Source: Pseudomonas aylmerensis | Lineage (GTDB): Bacteria; Pseudomonadota; Gammaproteobacteria; Pseudomonadales; Pseudomonadaceae | NCBI RefSeq assembly: GCF_001702265.1 | Contig: NZ_MAUE01000010.1 | Span: forward strand, 248,001-312,000 | Reading direction: 5' to 3' | DNA length: 64,000 nt | In this document: in pieces, positions 1-9,970 of the stretch | Layout of the letters: every line of letters starts with the position of its first letter | Numbering within the stretch: the first letter of the stretch is position 1 | The notes under the pieces: model-generated | Databases searched by the model: none | What the model saw: only the letters and a program-made list of their open reading frames with translations | What the model was told of the DNA's origin: nothing | Made by a program: the position numbers and the translations under genes

Positions 1-42
1 TTCATGACCTTCTTTGGTAATCAGCTTGGTACTCAAACGCAT
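1..42 (-). CDS. greB: Transcription elongation factor GreB, N-terminal 14 codons only
   Basis: The minus strand reads ATG at 42-40 and continues open to the window edge as MRLSTKLITKEGHE. This resembles the start of GreB proteins, which begin with a short variable stretch followed by ...IT+EG(H/Y)E. GreB binds in the secondary channel of RNA polymerase and stimulates cleavage of backtracked transcripts. Only 14 residues are visible, so the call rests on this short match. The next gene upstream on the same strand ends about 107 bases before this start. Confidence 0.5.
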   Translation of the reverse strand, partial: MRLSTKLITKEGHE

Positions 43-149
43 GCATCCCCAGGCAATGTCCATAGGTGCCGATCGGCCAGGCAATCATGCCCTGGCGTCG
101 GCTGGCTGGCGTTGATGATAAATGAACCCGGGAAAGTAGCCAGGCCGGT

Positions 150-1136
150 CTAGCCATCCAGGACCTGATCCAGGTCCAGCAGCATCGCGCGCAAGCTTTG
201 GCGCAGGTTCGACACCTGCGACGTCATGACCTTCAGCGCTTCTGTTCTCTGGCTGACCGCCAGCGACTGGTCATGCAGCTGGGCAATGCGCTGCTCCAGC
301 TCTCGAGACCTCTCATCGGACTGGCTTTGTTCCTGCTGCAATCGAGCCTGCCATTGGTCAAGCGCCGCCTGCTGTTCGATGACGGCGAGCTTTTGTTGGG
401 TCAACTCCTGTGCGACACGCGCCAGGTTGGTCAGTGTACTGTCCACCTCGAACATGGCGTTCTGGTCCATGGCCGCGGGCAATCCAGATTGCCCCCGCGG
501 CTCCGGCGCGGGCGGCATCACAGGTTCAGCCTGCACGCGGTTTACCGGCATTTCGATCGCCACCGGGCGCGCCTCTTCGACAGGCTGTTCGTGCTCAGGT
601 ACACGGGCAGGGTCGGCCGCGATCGCTGCCCTGGGGGACGAGCTTAATTTCGATGAAAAGCGAATGGACGGCACGATCAATGACGCGCTTTCGATTGCCG
701 GCAACGCAGGCGCGGAAATGCCCAGGGTAATCACCTTCATCACCAGCGCTTTCTTGATGATCACCGAGTGGTGATCCTCGGGCCTGGCAGGCGGCAGCTT
801 GCAGCCTTTCAAATCGACAAAATGATAGGGCAACTGGGTTTCCGTAACGCCAGCGGCTTTTGCACCCGACGCCGCCAACGTCAGAATTTGCTTGAACACA
901 TGCATGGCAACTTGCAAGTCGTCCCTGGACTCGACACCACCGAGAAAATACCGTTCGGCTTTTTTACGCAATGCCGCGATGTAAACCCTGGAACTCCCCG
1001 GTTCAACTTCTTCATCGAGGCTGTAAACGAGGAAGTTGGAGGCAATCTGACCAACAGCAAACCCACAGAGCAGTGCGCCGTTGACCGGTGCATCCTGACC
1101 ATCGCGTTCAAGAACTAGGGTACGTAGCAGCATCAT
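150..1136 (-). CDS. Unrecognised protein with C-terminal coiled coil
   Basis: This is a 328-residue protein with no signal peptide or clear membrane segment. Residues 1 to about 140 form a compact mixed domain I do not recognise. Residues about 170 to 230 are a proline- and alanine-rich linker. Residues about 235 to 325 are rich in Gln, Glu, Leu and Arg in a heptad-like pattern typical of a coiled coil. The protein probably starts at one of two adjacent Met codons. It lies on the same strand as the probable greB and is divergent from the ABC transporter genes, with about 220 bases between. A role as a scaffold or partner protein is only a guess from the coiled coil. Confidence 0.7.
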   Translation of the reverse strand: MMLLRTLVLERDGQDAPVNGALLCGFAVGQIASNFLVYSLDEEVEPGSSRVYIAALRKKAERYFLGGVESRDDLQVAMHVFKQILTLAASGAKAAGVTETQLPYHFVDLKGCKLPPARPEDHHSVIIKKALVMKVITLGISAPALPAIESASLIVPSIRFSSKLSSSPRAAIAADPARVPEHEQPVEEARPVAIEMPVNRVQAEPVMPPAPEPRGQSGLPAAMDQNAMFEVDSTLTNLARVAQELTQQKLAVIEQQAALDQWQARLQQEQSQSDERSRELEQRIAQLHDQSLAVSQRTEALKVMTSQVSNLRQSLRAMLLDLDQVLDG

Positions 1137-1358
1137 GATTATCAGGCCTCGTTACACAGCGCAGAACGTCTATACAAACATCAAATAAACATTCGAAATT
1201 TAAAAGTCAACACACACTCCAATTGTTTCAGCGATGTACCGGGCACACACGTAGGACTTCTCTTATTAATGCTGATCGTCGTTCCCAAAAGCGATGATTA
1301 TCCGTACCCTTTTTAAAATCTCCCCCTTAACGTCATACCAAACTTATTCGGTAAACAC

Positions 1359-2279
1359 ATGATCGAAATAAGCAACGTGACAAAATACCTGGACAAGAAA
1401 AACATTATCAGTGATCTCTCATTCAGCGCCAATCAACACGAATGCCTGGGGCTTTTTGGAGAAGACCCTGCTGTTAAAACGCTACTGTTGAATATACTTT
1501 CCGGTACAACTTCGCCTTCCAGTGGACACGTCACTGTCCAGGGTATCAACCCGCAAGTTCTCAAGATAAAGAAAGCGATCGGCTATCAACTGGACCGGGA
1601 TCTCGGTCATCCAACGATGTCGGCAAACGCGTTCCTGCATTTCATTGCCAGCATTCGTGGGTTCCGCGGCGCAGAAAAACGCGCGCGCGTGGAACACGCC
1701 GCCATGCGACTTGAGTTGTGGCCCATTCTCAACGCGCCCCTCGACACACTCTGTACTGGATGGAAACGTAAAGTCGCGATTGCCCAAGCCATCCTGCATG
1801 GGCCGGCCTTGTTGTTACTGGATGAGCCGACCGAAGGACTGGCACCCGATCAAAAACACACCTTCAGGGCGCTTATCAGGTCGTTGACGCAGGAGATGAC
1901 AGTGATCATCGCGTCCCGGCACTGCGATCAACTGTCCGAACTCTGCACACGGGCGCTGGTGCTTGCGGGCGGGCGTCTGGTGGCCGATACGCCACTGCCT
2001 GATCTGCAACGCGATTCCCGTCATTTCCAGGCAGTTACCCTGACCGCGCAAACGCCTCTGGACCTGCTGGCGCTCGCCGTCCTGCCAGGCGTGGCGGGCA
2101 TCGAAGAGCATCGCCACGCCCCCGGCACGGTGACCGTGCTGGCCATGCCGGGCCATAACATCTCCTCACACATTCACACACTCATCGCCAGTCGTCGGTG
2201 GCAAATCAGCTCGCTGCACCAGGAGTCAGGCCGCCTGAACGATGTGGTCCACCACCTGAGCCGAGAGGCCACTCTTTGA
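1359..2279 (+). CDS. ABC transporter ATP-binding protein (GldA-like) with degenerate P-loop
   Basis: The protein is 306 residues with an ABC ATPase domain in residues 1 to about 220. Walker B is intact (LLLLDEPTEGL, D155 and E156) and the switch His is at about 188. The Walker A region (residues 34-41) reads GEDPAVKT, keeping Lys and Thr but lacking two of the usual glycines. The signature region (about 130-137) reads LCTGWKRK rather than LSGGQ. It is the first gene of a three-gene set with an ABC-2 permease and a GldG-like protein, and its stop overlaps the next start. The substrate is unknown. The family is related to GldA/GldF/GldG transporters, although this organism is not a Bacteroidetes glider. 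Confidence 0.85.
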   Translation: MIEISNVTKYLDKKNIISDLSFSANQHECLGLFGEDPAVKTLLLNILSGTTSPSSGHVTVQGINPQVLKIKKAIGYQLDRDLGHPTMSANAFLHFIASIRGFRGAEKRARVEHAAMRLELWPILNAPLDTLCTGWKRKVAIAQAILHGPALLLLDEPTEGLAPDQKHTFRALIRSLTQEMTVIIASRHCDQLSELCTRALVLAGGRLVADTPLPDLQRDSRHFQAVTLTAQTPLDLLALAVLPGVAGIEEHRHAPGTVTVLAMPGHNISSHIHTLIASRRWQISSLHQESGRLNDVVHHLSREATL

Positions 2280-3001
2280 AATTGCTGCCCGTCATTTTCA
2301 AGCGCCAACTCGCCAGTTATGCCTGCACACCCGGCACCTACCTGAGCGTGGCGATTTTTTTAGTACTGTCCGTGGCCTTGGGTTTTCACCTCAGCCCGTG
2401 GCTGGAGCAAGACAGCAGCACCTTGCAGGTTTTTTTCCAACTGCATCCCTGGCTTTACTTACTCTTGATCCCCGCCCTGGCGGCGCAACTCTGGTCGGAT
2501 GAGGCGAATGCCGGTTTTCTCGAACTGATGAAAACATTGCCCGTCACCCCCTTTGAGTGGGTGATCGGCAAGTTCCTGGCTGCCTGGGCTGTAGTCGGCC
2601 TGGCTCTGCTGTTGACGTTTCCGCTGGTCATCATCGCCAATTATCTGGGCAAGGCGGACAACGCTGTTATAGCCTCGCAATTTTTGGCAAGTTGGCTGCT
2701 GGCGGGCAGTTATCTATCTGCCGGTTGTTTCATCTTCACTTGCGTCCGTCAGCGTACCGTCGTCGTCATACTGACGATGGGCTTACTGCTCACCGTCAGT
2801 GGACTTTCATCTTTACTCGATGCTCTGGAACATCAAGCGCCCATTTGGGTTATCGACAGTTTGAGTTCCCTCAATCCGCTTTCAAGATTCAGCAGCCTGG
2901 ACGATGGAAAATTTGCACTTCGCGACATTCTTTACTTCATTAGCATGATCCTGGCCTTCCTCACTGCGGCGACCATCACCCTTAATTACAAGCATCGCTG
3001 A
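2276..3001 (+). CDS. ABC-2 type permease subunit
   Basis: This is an integral membrane protein of 241 residues with about six hydrophobic segments, the membrane partner of the preceding ATPase. I place the start at the TTG at 2276, which overlaps the TGA of the ATPase gene (TTGA) and gives the peptide beginning (M)KLLPVIFKRQLASY, typical of ABC-2/GldF permeases. An upstream ATG at 2198 would add 26 proline- and arginine-rich residues that lie entirely inside the ATPase gene, and I reject it. The 13-base gap to the GldG-like gene suggests one transcript. Confidence 0.85.
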   Translation: MKLLPVIFKRQLASYACTPGTYLSVAIFLVLSVALGFHLSPWLEQDSSTLQVFFQLHPWLYLLLIPALAAQLWSDEANAGFLELMKTLPVTPFEWVIGKFLAAWAVVGLALLLTFPLVIIANYLGKADNAVIASQFLASWLLAGSYLSAGCFIFTCVRQRTVVVILTMGLLLTVSGLSSLLDALEHQAPIWVIDSLSSLNPLSRFSSLDDGKFALRDILYFISMILAFLTAATITLNYKHR

Positions 3002-3014
3002 GAAGGAAAGCCCC

Positions 3015-4760
3015 ATGCGATCCACTCTGCGTACCGGCATGACACTTATTGTCTTGCTTTTACTATTTCTCGCGTTCAACCTGGTCTGGATAGTTAAACT
3101 TCCCGACATTCGCTGGGACTATTCCCGTTCACAGATCCACACTTTATCCCCCACCGTACGGCACTTCCTGAATGCCCTGGAAAGCCCGGTAGACTTGTAT
3201 TACTTCAACGCCAACAACGCCCCAGCAAGAAGTCCCGCGATGAAACGCTATGGCAAGCGTATCGAAGACCGGCTCAAGGAATATGAAAAAGCCGCCCGAG
3301 GCATGCTCAACCTGCACATTATCGAACCTGCACGTTTTTCAGAGGATGCCTACAAAGCGGAGCTATTTGGCCTAGACGATGAGGCCGGTTTTCTGGGCCT
3401 TATCGGTACCCGCGCCGGTCACGGTGCGCAACGCATCGAATCATTCAGCCTTGATCGTGAGCCCTTGCTCGACTACGAAATCAGCCACTTGATCTATAAG
3501 TTGCAACACCCTGAGCGCCCCATTGTCGGTCTGATCTCAGGGCAAGCGATGGAGGAATCCGCAGGGCGGCTGCTCAAGACCGTGCAGCAGCACTTTAACC
3601 TCGCGCTGCTGGAGTCGACGACCGTGCGCATCCCGGAATATGTCCAGGCACTGATGGTGGTGCAGCCCGCCGCGTTGTCCGAGCAGACTCTGTATGGCAT
3701 TGAACAATTTGTATTGAAGGGCGGCAGGTTGATGATGTTTATCGACCCCCTGGGCGAGCAACGCTCAGGCCGTGCGCCAGCCAATACTCGATTGCACGAA
3801 CTGCTGGCCGCCTGGGGGATCCAGATGCCAGCGGATAAGTTGCTGGTCGACGGCCTCTATTCGTCTTGGACTGAGCCGGGCCCCGGAAGAAACGCGGAGC
3901 GGTACCCGGCCCGGTTAAACCTGCCACGGCAGGCGATGAACACGCAGGATGTGAGCACCTGGAAATTGAACACCGTAATCGTATCCAGCAGCGGCGCTGT
4001 CTCTCGCCTGGCTAAAAGTCGCACGACATTTACCCCCCTGCTGTACAGCTCCGAGCACGCCGAGCTGATGGATACCGAGCGTTTCGTGGACGTCACCGCG
4101 CGTGACGCATTGGCTGACGTGCTGCCCAAGCAAGGCAAACGCCATGTAATTGCGGCCCGTATCGAGGGGCCGGCTTATTCGGCATTTCCGGAAGGCATCA
4201 AGGGTCAACCGCCGGGCGTGCAAAAAGCGACACAGATCCATGTCGTGGTGGTCGCCGACACCGACATGCTCACCGATCAGCTCAGCCCCGCGACGCCTGA
4301 CAGCAACGCACTGTTTATCTTGAATACACTGGATAACCTGTCCGCCCTTGAAGCACTGGCCAACGTTCGGCCGCGTACGCCAGCGAGCAACTCACCGACC
4401 CTGCTGGAGGCCATGCGCAACGCCGCCGAACAGACCTATCGCGGCAAGGCCTATGAGGTGGAACGACGCCTGCAGCGAACGGAACAGGAATGGCGGCAGT
4501 TGACGCCACAAGTGATCAACCTGGGCACCCAGGCAGTGGACACCAGGACGCAATTGCAGGCCCTCAATAAGGAGCGCCTGCGTTTGCCCATGGAGTTGCA
4601 CGCCTTGAAGGCCGAGGCATACGCGCAGATCAATCGCCTGGAGCTGGCGATAAAACTGGGCGTGACCTTCGCGATCCCGCTGATGTTGTGCCTGGTTGCC
4701 TGGCTGGTGTTTCTCGGCCATCGTCGACGACGCTTGAACGGCGAGGCCGCACGTCGCTGA
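3015..4760 (+). CDS. GldG-like ABC-type auxiliary component
   Basis: This 581-residue protein has an N-terminal membrane anchor (about residues 7-27) and a long periplasmic region of the GldG/ABC-2-associated family, including the family-typical motif WDYSRSQIHTLSP near residue 35. It ends with a charged helical stretch (about 470-540) likely to be a coiled coil, a second membrane segment near the C terminus, and a basic tail. AGAAGGAAAG lies just before the ATG. With the ATPase and permease it forms a three-part ABC system of unknown substrate, found in many Proteobacteria outside gliding bacteria. Confidence 0.85.
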   Translation: MRSTLRTGMTLIVLLLLFLAFNLVWIVKLPDIRWDYSRSQIHTLSPTVRHFLNALESPVDLYYFNANNAPARSPAMKRYGKRIEDRLKEYEKAARGMLNLHIIEPARFSEDAYKAELFGLDDEAGFLGLIGTRAGHGAQRIESFSLDREPLLDYEISHLIYKLQHPERPIVGLISGQAMEESAGRLLKTVQQHFNLALLESTTVRIPEYVQALMVVQPAALSEQTLYGIEQFVLKGGRLMMFIDPLGEQRSGRAPANTRLHELLAAWGIQMPADKLLVDGLYSSWTEPGPGRNAERYPARLNLPRQAMNTQDVSTWKLNTVIVSSSGAVSRLAKSRTTFTPLLYSSEHAELMDTERFVDVTARDALADVLPKQGKRHVIAARIEGPAYSAFPEGIKGQPPGVQKATQIHVVVVADTDMLTDQLSPATPDSNALFILNTLDNLSALEALANVRPRTPASNSPTLLEAMRNAAEQTYRGKAYEVERRLQRTEQEWRQLTPQVINLGTQAVDTRTQLQALNKERLRLPMELHALKAEAYAQINRLELAIKLGVTFAIPLMLCLVAWLVFLGHRRRRLNGEAARR

Positions 4761-4763
4761 ACC

Positions 4764-5072
4764 TCAACGCCTGGCAATCAGCCCTTGCCGGGCAATGCGG
4801 GTCAGATGGCCGATCACTTCAGCTGCATTGACGGCGCTTGGAGCCTGGATGACCGCGAGGTCAAAGCTGTTGTTGGCAAAACGGGCGAGAGAGTCGCCGT
4901 CTTCCACAAACTGGATCAGGAACGCCGATGGCCGCCCGGTACGACGCGGCCAGCCATCCAGGTAACGCAACAGCGTCGGCTGGTGCTTGCCGCCCAGGAG
5001 AATTTTCGGATTGCGTTGAGTCAGGTCCGCGGTGATCGGGGCCAGGCGTATCAGGGGGCGTAGTGCATTCAT
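4764..5072 (-). CDS. Small hypothetical protein
   Basis: The peptide has 102 residues starting MNALRPLIRLAPITADLTQ. It is soluble, with no signal peptide or obvious motif, and appears to be a mixed alpha/beta domain. The internal ATG at 5072 is preferred because the upstream extension to 5093 adds only seven residues. It is convergent with the GldG-like gene, three bases away. I do not recognise its family. Confidence 0.6.
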   Translation of the reverse strand: MNALRPLIRLAPITADLTQRNPKILLGGKHQPTLLRYLDGWPRRTGRPSAFLIQFVEDGDSLARFANNSFDLAVIQAPSAVNAAEVIGHLTRIARQGLIARR

Positions 5073-5286
5073 CGTGTCGTGTCTCTGCCTCAAAAGTCTG
5101 CGGGCAGGTGAGAGGCAACACCGAACCAGCGCTTTAGCGGAATTTCAAAGCTGTCTCGGCATGGGAGAACAAGCTTCTGTCGGGCTGCATAGAGTCCCGG
5201 TGGCGCCCCGCAATTAGCTGTTTAAATCGGCGCATGAGCGGCATCCTAGAGAAGCCGCAGGGGCGATGTCAAGAATGGCGGGCAAC

Positions 5287-5313
5287 GAAAAGGCCCGCAC
5301 ATGGGCGGGCCTT
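5287..5313 (-). terminator. Rho-independent terminator after the DoxX gene
   Basis: Read on the minus strand, the stem AAGGCCCGCC / GTGCGGGCCTT (one wobble or mismatch near the loop) is followed by TTTT. It lies about 20 bases downstream of the DoxX stop codon and fits a terminator for that gene. Confidence 0.75.
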
Positions 5314-5333
5314 GTCGGTTTTCCAGACGTCGA

Positions 5334-5768
5334 TCAGCGAGCGATGGCGCGGTCTGCAGACAATTTGCCGGCACCTTCCAGCAGCACTGCCAGTGCGCCA
5401 CCGAGCAGCGCCAATGCGAACTCGTACCCATTATTGGCCATGAACAGACCGTTATGGATATGCACCGAGAAGATCGCCACCAGCGACAGGATGGTCAAGC
5501 CCAGTGCCGCCGGGCGAGCGAGCAAACCGATGATCAGTGCCAGGCCGGCGAAGAACTCGGTCCCGCCCGACAACAGTGCCATCAGCGTACCCGGTGCGAG
5601 GCCGATGCTTTCCATCCACTGCGCCGTGCCGGCCAGGCCGTAGCCACCGAACCAGCCAAAGAGTTTTTGCGAGCCGTGGGCCGCGAAGATAATGCCGACA
5701 ACAATGCGCAGGACAGTCAGGCCGTAACCGGCACGGGTGGTCAGGAGGCTTTTGATCAGTGGGCTCAT
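5334..5768 (-). CDS. DoxX family membrane protein
   Basis: The protein has 144 residues and four hydrophobic segments. It shows the DoxX-family pattern LRIVVGIIFAAHGSQKLFGWFGG in residues about 20-42, of which the core AAHGSQKLFGW is characteristic. DoxX-type proteins are small inner-membrane proteins linked to redox and respiratory functions, with no single defined reaction. It stands alone, with a terminator downstream and the MltF-type gene upstream on the same strand about 100 bases away. The ATG at 5768 follows a GGATTACAAG-type leader. Confidence 0.88.
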   Translation of the reverse strand: MSPLIKSLLTTRAGYGLTVLRIVVGIIFAAHGSQKLFGWFGGYGLAGTAQWMESIGLAPGTLMALLSGGTEFFAGLALIIGLLARPAALGLTILSLVAIFSVHIHNGLFMANNGYEFALALLGGALAVLLEGAGKLSADRAIAR

Positions 5769-5871
5769 GCTTGTAATCCTTTTCGAAACAGGGGTTGGTT
5801 GGCCGCCATATTAATCAGTTTAAGCAATGTTAAAAGCGCAAAAACTGCCCTATCAATATCGAATTAATCGA

Positions 5872-7293
5872 TTACTTCCGTGAGGCAATTTTCGGCGCTG
5901 GCGGCTCCAGGGACTCCCGCTCCCGATCGAACGCCAAGTAGTACTTGTTGACGCTATTAACATAGCTGACGCCGCTCATGCCCACCTGCTCCATGGCAAT
6001 GCGTTCAACCTGGAAGAACCACTGGTTGGGGTTGAGCCCCCGGCGCTTGGCCTCGGTGCGCATGCCCTGGACGCGCTCCGGGCCCATGTTGTAGGCCGCC
6101 AGTACAAAGGCCATGCGCTCGCGCTCATTGAGCTTGGGGCTGGCGAAAAACTTGCGGCGGATCATCGCCAGATAGCGCGCACCGGCCTGCACATTGCTGT
6201 CGAGGTTCTCGATATTGTTGACCCCCACCCGCTGCGCCGCCGACGGCGTGATCTGCATCAGGCCGGTGGGCCCGCCGCTGTTGCGCGCGCCGGGGTCGAG
6301 TGCCGACTCCTTGAAGGCCAATGCCGCAAGGTTCAACCAGTCCATGCCCTGCTCGCGCGCATGTTTTTGCAGGACCGGGCGCAGCTTCTCCAGGCGCTGG
6401 CGGTCGACCCGGGCCAGCGGATTGCGCACTTGGTACAGGCGCCGATAGATACGCTGGAACGCGACATCCTGGTCGGAGGGCGTGCGATAGGTCTTGAGAA
6501 ATCGATCGATGCTGGCCCGCAGCATCGACGCGTCCTGGCGCACGAACCAGTACTCGTCACCCGGTTCGCTGATCGCCACCTGCTTATCGAAGCGCAATTT
6601 GGGCAGGATCTTCGACCAGCGCTCGGCAATCGGCTTCTCGACAATGGTCAGGTGAAAAATCCCCGCCTGGACCATCTCCAGCACGTCCTCCACCGCGAGC
6701 GTCGGGTCGACCCATTCCACCTTGATCGACGGCTGCTTGTGCAGCGCCAGCTTCTGATTGACCTGGCTGATGGCATCCGCCGCCGCGCTGCCAGTGGTCA
6801 GCGCCACGGTCCGGCCAGACAGTTGCTCCAACTTGGTAAACCGCCGCTCGCCCTTGACCCCCACCAGCCACAACGGCACACCGCTGGCGATCGGGTCACT
6901 GGTGCTGATCTTGTGTGCGGCCTTCACATCCAGCAGTTCACCAGGGGCCACCAGGTCGCCTTCGCCACGGGCCAGCGCGCCAAGGAGTTGGTCCTTGGCC
7001 TTGGGAATGATCTTGAGGTTGATTTCCTGGCCATCACGGGCGTGGCCATTGAGGTACTGCTCGAAGGCACGCAGGCGGTGATATTCCACCCCGATAGCCT
7101 GGCCCTGCACTTCACCAGAGCTATTGCGGCTTTGGTTGACCAATACGCGCAAGGTGCGGCTGGAGCGGATCTCCGCCAGGTCGCGCACCTTGCTGGGCTT
7201 GGTCACTTCCAGCGGCCCGTCCAGACGCGCAACCGCCGCCATGGGCAGCAATAACGTCAGGCACAACATAAGCAACGCCGAGGGTCGGATCAT
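5872..7293 (-). CDS. mltF: Membrane-bound lytic murein transglycosylase F-like protein
   Basis: The protein has 473 residues. The ATG at 7293 follows GGAGAG and begins a clear signal peptide (MIRPSALLMLCLTLLLPMAA). Residues about 40-270 form a bacterial extracellular solute-binding domain (family 3). Residues about 300-470 form a lytic transglycosylase SLT domain with the catalytic glutamate in FKESALDPGA and the family motif GPTGLMQITPSAAQ. This domain pair defines MltF, which cleaves the MurNAc-GlcNAc bond of peptidoglycan with formation of 1,6-anhydroMurNAc. It differs from E. coli MltF enough that it may be one of several paralogues in this genus. Confidence 0.85.
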   Translation of the reverse strand: MIRPSALLMLCLTLLLPMAAVARLDGPLEVTKPSKVRDLAEIRSSRTLRVLVNQSRNSSGEVQGQAIGVEYHRLRAFEQYLNGHARDGQEINLKIIPKAKDQLLGALARGEGDLVAPGELLDVKAAHKISTSDPIASGVPLWLVGVKGERRFTKLEQLSGRTVALTTGSAAADAISQVNQKLALHKQPSIKVEWVDPTLAVEDVLEMVQAGIFHLTIVEKPIAERWSKILPKLRFDKQVAISEPGDEYWFVRQDASMLRASIDRFLKTYRTPSDQDVAFQRIYRRLYQVRNPLARVDRQRLEKLRPVLQKHAREQGMDWLNLAALAFKESALDPGARNSGGPTGLMQITPSAAQRVGVNNIENLDSNVQAGARYLAMIRRKFFASPKLNERERMAFVLAAYNMGPERVQGMRTEAKRRGLNPNQWFFQVERIAMEQVGMSGVSYVNSVNKYYLAFDRERESLEPPAPKIASRK

Positions 7294-7529
7294 CCGCTCT
7301 CCGGAAAGAATACTGGCCAACGCTCTCGCGAAAAACGAGGCGGTGGGCGTCAGAAACAGAGCGCTTTATGCGCTGGCAAGGTACGCAACGGCGACACTGG
7401 GTCAGGCGGTCGGCCGACCACAATGTCACTTGCGACGTTCAAAGACAGCTATAACTCGTTGTAGTTCTTCGATTTTCTTATAAATCTACAGCTCTGATAT
7501 GCTTTCCGGCCGCAGGCGGAGATAGCACC

Positions 7530-8336
7530 ATGCAACTCATTGATATCGGCGTCAACCTGACCAACCCCAGTTTCGACGAGAAGCACCTGGCCGTTCTCGA
7601 GCGAGCCTATGCCGCTGGCGTACAGCAATTGGTACTCACCGGCACCAGCGTCGACGGCAGTGAGCAGGCCCTGGAACTGTGTTTGAAACTCGATGAAAGC
7701 GGCCAGCGCCTGTTCAGTACGGCCGGCATCCACCCGCATTCCGCCAGTGACTGGAACGGCGACAGCGCCCAGCGTTTGCGCGGCCTGCTCAGTGAAAGCC
7801 GCGTGCGTGCCGTGGGCGAATGCGGGCTGGACTTCAATCGCGACTTTTCCCCACGCCCGCAGCAGGAGAAAGTCCTGGAAGAGCACTTGGCCCTGGCCGT
7901 CGAGTTGAAACTCCCGGTATTTCTGCATGAACGCGACGCCAACCAACGCCTGCTGGAAATCCTCAAGGACTACCGCGACCACCTCACCGCCGCCGTGGTG
8001 CACTGCTTCACCGGCGAACAGTCGACATTGTTCAGCTACCTCGACCTCGACTTGCACATCGGCATCACCGGTTGGATCTGCGACGAACGCCGTGGGACAC
8101 ACTTGCACCCGCTTGTGAGGGAAATTCCCCGTGGCCGTCTGATGCTGGAAAGCGACGCCCCCTACCTGCTGCCGCGCACCCTGCGGCCCAAACCAAAAAA
8201 CGGCCGCAACGAACCGGCCTACTTGCCGGAAGTACTGCGCGAAGTCGCGTTGCACCGCAACGAAAGCGTGGAAGACCTGGCCGCGCACAGCACCGCCAGC
8301 GCGCGCGCGTTTTTTGGCTTGCCTGCCGTGGATTGA
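7530..8336 (+). CDS. tatD: TatD family 3'-5' exonuclease/DNase
   Basis: The 268-residue metal-dependent hydrolase starts [16 protein letters not shown]. It has the TatD motifs [33 protein letters not shown] and [10 protein letters not shown]. As in E. coli TatD, the N-terminal HxH pair found in TatD-like YcfH is replaced by GVN. This marks it as TatD itself rather than a YcfH/YjjV paralogue. The enzyme degrades DNA and RNA ends and is linked to oxidative damage repair. It is not in a tatABC operon here, which is usual in Pseudomonas. Confidence 0.9.
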   Translation: MQLIDIGVNLTNPSFDEKHLAVLERAYAAGVQQLVLTGTSVDGSEQALELCLKLDESGQRLFSTAGIHPHSASDWNGDSAQRLRGLLSESRVRAVGECGLDFNRDFSPRPQQEKVLEEHLALAVELKLPVFLHERDANQRLLEILKDYRDHLTAAVVHCFTGEQSTLFSYLDLDLHIGITGWICDERRGTHLHPLVREIPRGRLMLESDAPYLLPRTLRPKPKNGRNEPAYLPEVLREVALHRNESVEDLAAHSTASARAFFGLPAVD

Positions 8337-8432
8337 TGCGGCGCATTGACCCATGTCAAAACCGCCTTCCTGAGTAGCGGCACAATAATGGCACCTTGCC
8401 AATGCTGTTTCCGCTATCAGAGAAAACCTTCC

Positions 8433-9914
8433 ATGGGTGCCTGGCTTAGCAATATCTCGCTGAAGTACAAATTCTGGGCCGTCAACGCGGTCGCTTTCAT
8501 CACCACCCTGCTGCTGGTGCTGTACGCCGTGCAGCTTGAACAACAGGCGCGCAGCGATGCGTCCCAGGCCTCGGCGCAGGCCCAGGCGCGATTGCTCAGT
8601 GCCTGGCCGGCGGAAAAGGCCCTGCCCACAGATGAGCACTGGCTGACATATGCACAAGGCCAGATCCCACAACGAGCTGACCAGGATCTTTCAGCCCTGA
8701 GCGGCGCCAACGGCTGGATCGACCTCAACCGTATGCCGTTGTTTGGCGAGAATCCGCTGATGGGCGCCGAAGTGATCGCGCGCCCCGACGGCCAACAGGT
8801 CGCGGTGTTGGCGTATGCCCCCAGCCTGAGCCAAGTGTTCGGCGAACGCTTCGCCAACTATGCGGTGGCCGTATTGATTCTGATGCTGGCGATGCTCGGC
8901 GCTTCGCAGTTATTGATCCGCTTCCTGCTCAGCCAGCTCAATACCCTCAAGGACGTGATGCTGCACGTGGAGAAAACCGGCGACCTGTCGGCCCGTGTGC
9001 CCTTGGCCTGCAAGGACGAGGTCGGCCAGATGGCCAGCGCCTTCAACGCCATGCAAGCCGGCTACCAGCGGGTGGTCAATACGGTGGCACGCACCGCCCG
9101 GCAACTCGACGAGGGTGCCGCGCGGCTGGCCAGCAGCATGAACGAAGTGCAGCACGGCATGCTCGGCCAGCAAAGCGAGACCGACCAGGCCGCCACTGCT
9201 ATCAACGAGATGACCGCCACCGTCTACCACATTGCTCAACATGCGGGTGCCACGCGCGACCTGTCCCAGACCGCCGACACCCTCGCCGGCAGCGGCCAGG
9301 AAGTGGTCACCCGCGTGCAGCTCTCAATCGCCGGGCTGTCCACCGGCGTGCAACAGACCGCCGAAATGATCCAGAAACTGGCCGAGGACAGCCAGAAAAT
9401 CAACGGTGTGGTCGGTGTGATCCACAGCATCGCCGAACAGACCAACCTGCTCGCGCTCAACGCCGCCATCGAAGCCGCGCGCGCCGGCGAAATGGGCCGG
9501 GGGTTCGCCGTGGTTGCCGACGAAGTGCGCAACCTGGCCAAGCGCGTGCAGAGCTCCACCGACGAAATCACCCGCATGGTCTCGGCGCTGCAAGCCGGCA
9601 CGCGCGACGCAGTGGACTTCATGCAGGAAAGCTCGTTCAAGGCTGACGACTGCGTGCAACAAGCCCAGGAGGCCGGCGCCGCACTCGCCGAAATCACCGG
9701 CGCCGTGGCGCAAATGCGCGAAAGCAACACCCAGATCGCCGTCGCCGCCGAACAGCAAAGCCACGTCGCCGAAGAGATGAACCGCGCGGTGGTAAGCATC
9801 CGTGACGTGACCGAGAACACCGTGCAACAGACCGTGGACTCCGCGACGACCAGCAACGAACTGGCGACGCTGGCTGGGGAACTGAGTAAGGCGATCGGGC
9901 AGTTGAAACTGTAG
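8433..9914 (+). CDS. Methyl-accepting chemotaxis protein
   Basis: The protein is 493 residues from the ATG at 8433. An upstream ATG at 8346 would add a Cys-rich, unlikely leader. It has a membrane segment at about residues 12-33, a short periplasmic domain of about 105 residues, a second membrane segment (about 140-165), a HAMP domain, and a cytoplasmic signalling domain with the conserved hairpin tip ([19 protein letters not shown], then [15 protein letters not shown]). The small sensor domain matches no ligand family I can name, so the signal is unknown. It signals to CheA/CheW at the cell pole. It starts about 100 bases after tatD and is probably expressed separately. Confidence 0.92.
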   Translation: MGAWLSNISLKYKFWAVNAVAFITTLLLVLYAVQLEQQARSDASQASAQAQARLLSAWPAEKALPTDEHWLTYAQGQIPQRADQDLSALSGANGWIDLNRMPLFGENPLMGAEVIARPDGQQVAVLAYAPSLSQVFGERFANYAVAVLILMLAMLGASQLLIRFLLSQLNTLKDVMLHVEKTGDLSARVPLACKDEVGQMASAFNAMQAGYQRVVNTVARTARQLDEGAARLASSMNEVQHGMLGQQSETDQAATAINEMTATVYHIAQHAGATRDLSQTADTLAGSGQEVVTRVQLSIAGLSTGVQQTAEMIQKLAEDSQKINGVVGVIHSIAEQTNLLALNAAIEAARAGEMGRGFAVVADEVRNLAKRVQSSTDEITRMVSALQAGTRDAVDFMQESSFKADDCVQQAQEAGAALAEITGAVAQMRESNTQIAVAAEQQSHVAEEMNRAVVSIRDVTENTVQQTVDSATTSNELATLAGELSKAIGQLKL

Positions 9915-9950
9915 GACTGTTCAACCTGTAGTCCCCACCCTACAACAAGG

Positions 9951-9970
9951 CCTCGGTGAACCTGAGGTTT
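9951..9970 (+). terminator. Probable terminator after the chemoreceptor gene
   Basis: CCTCGG-TGAAC-CTGAGG forms a short stem with one G-T pair, followed by TTTT, 36 bases after the stop codon. The stem is short, so this is a moderate call. Confidence 0.45.
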
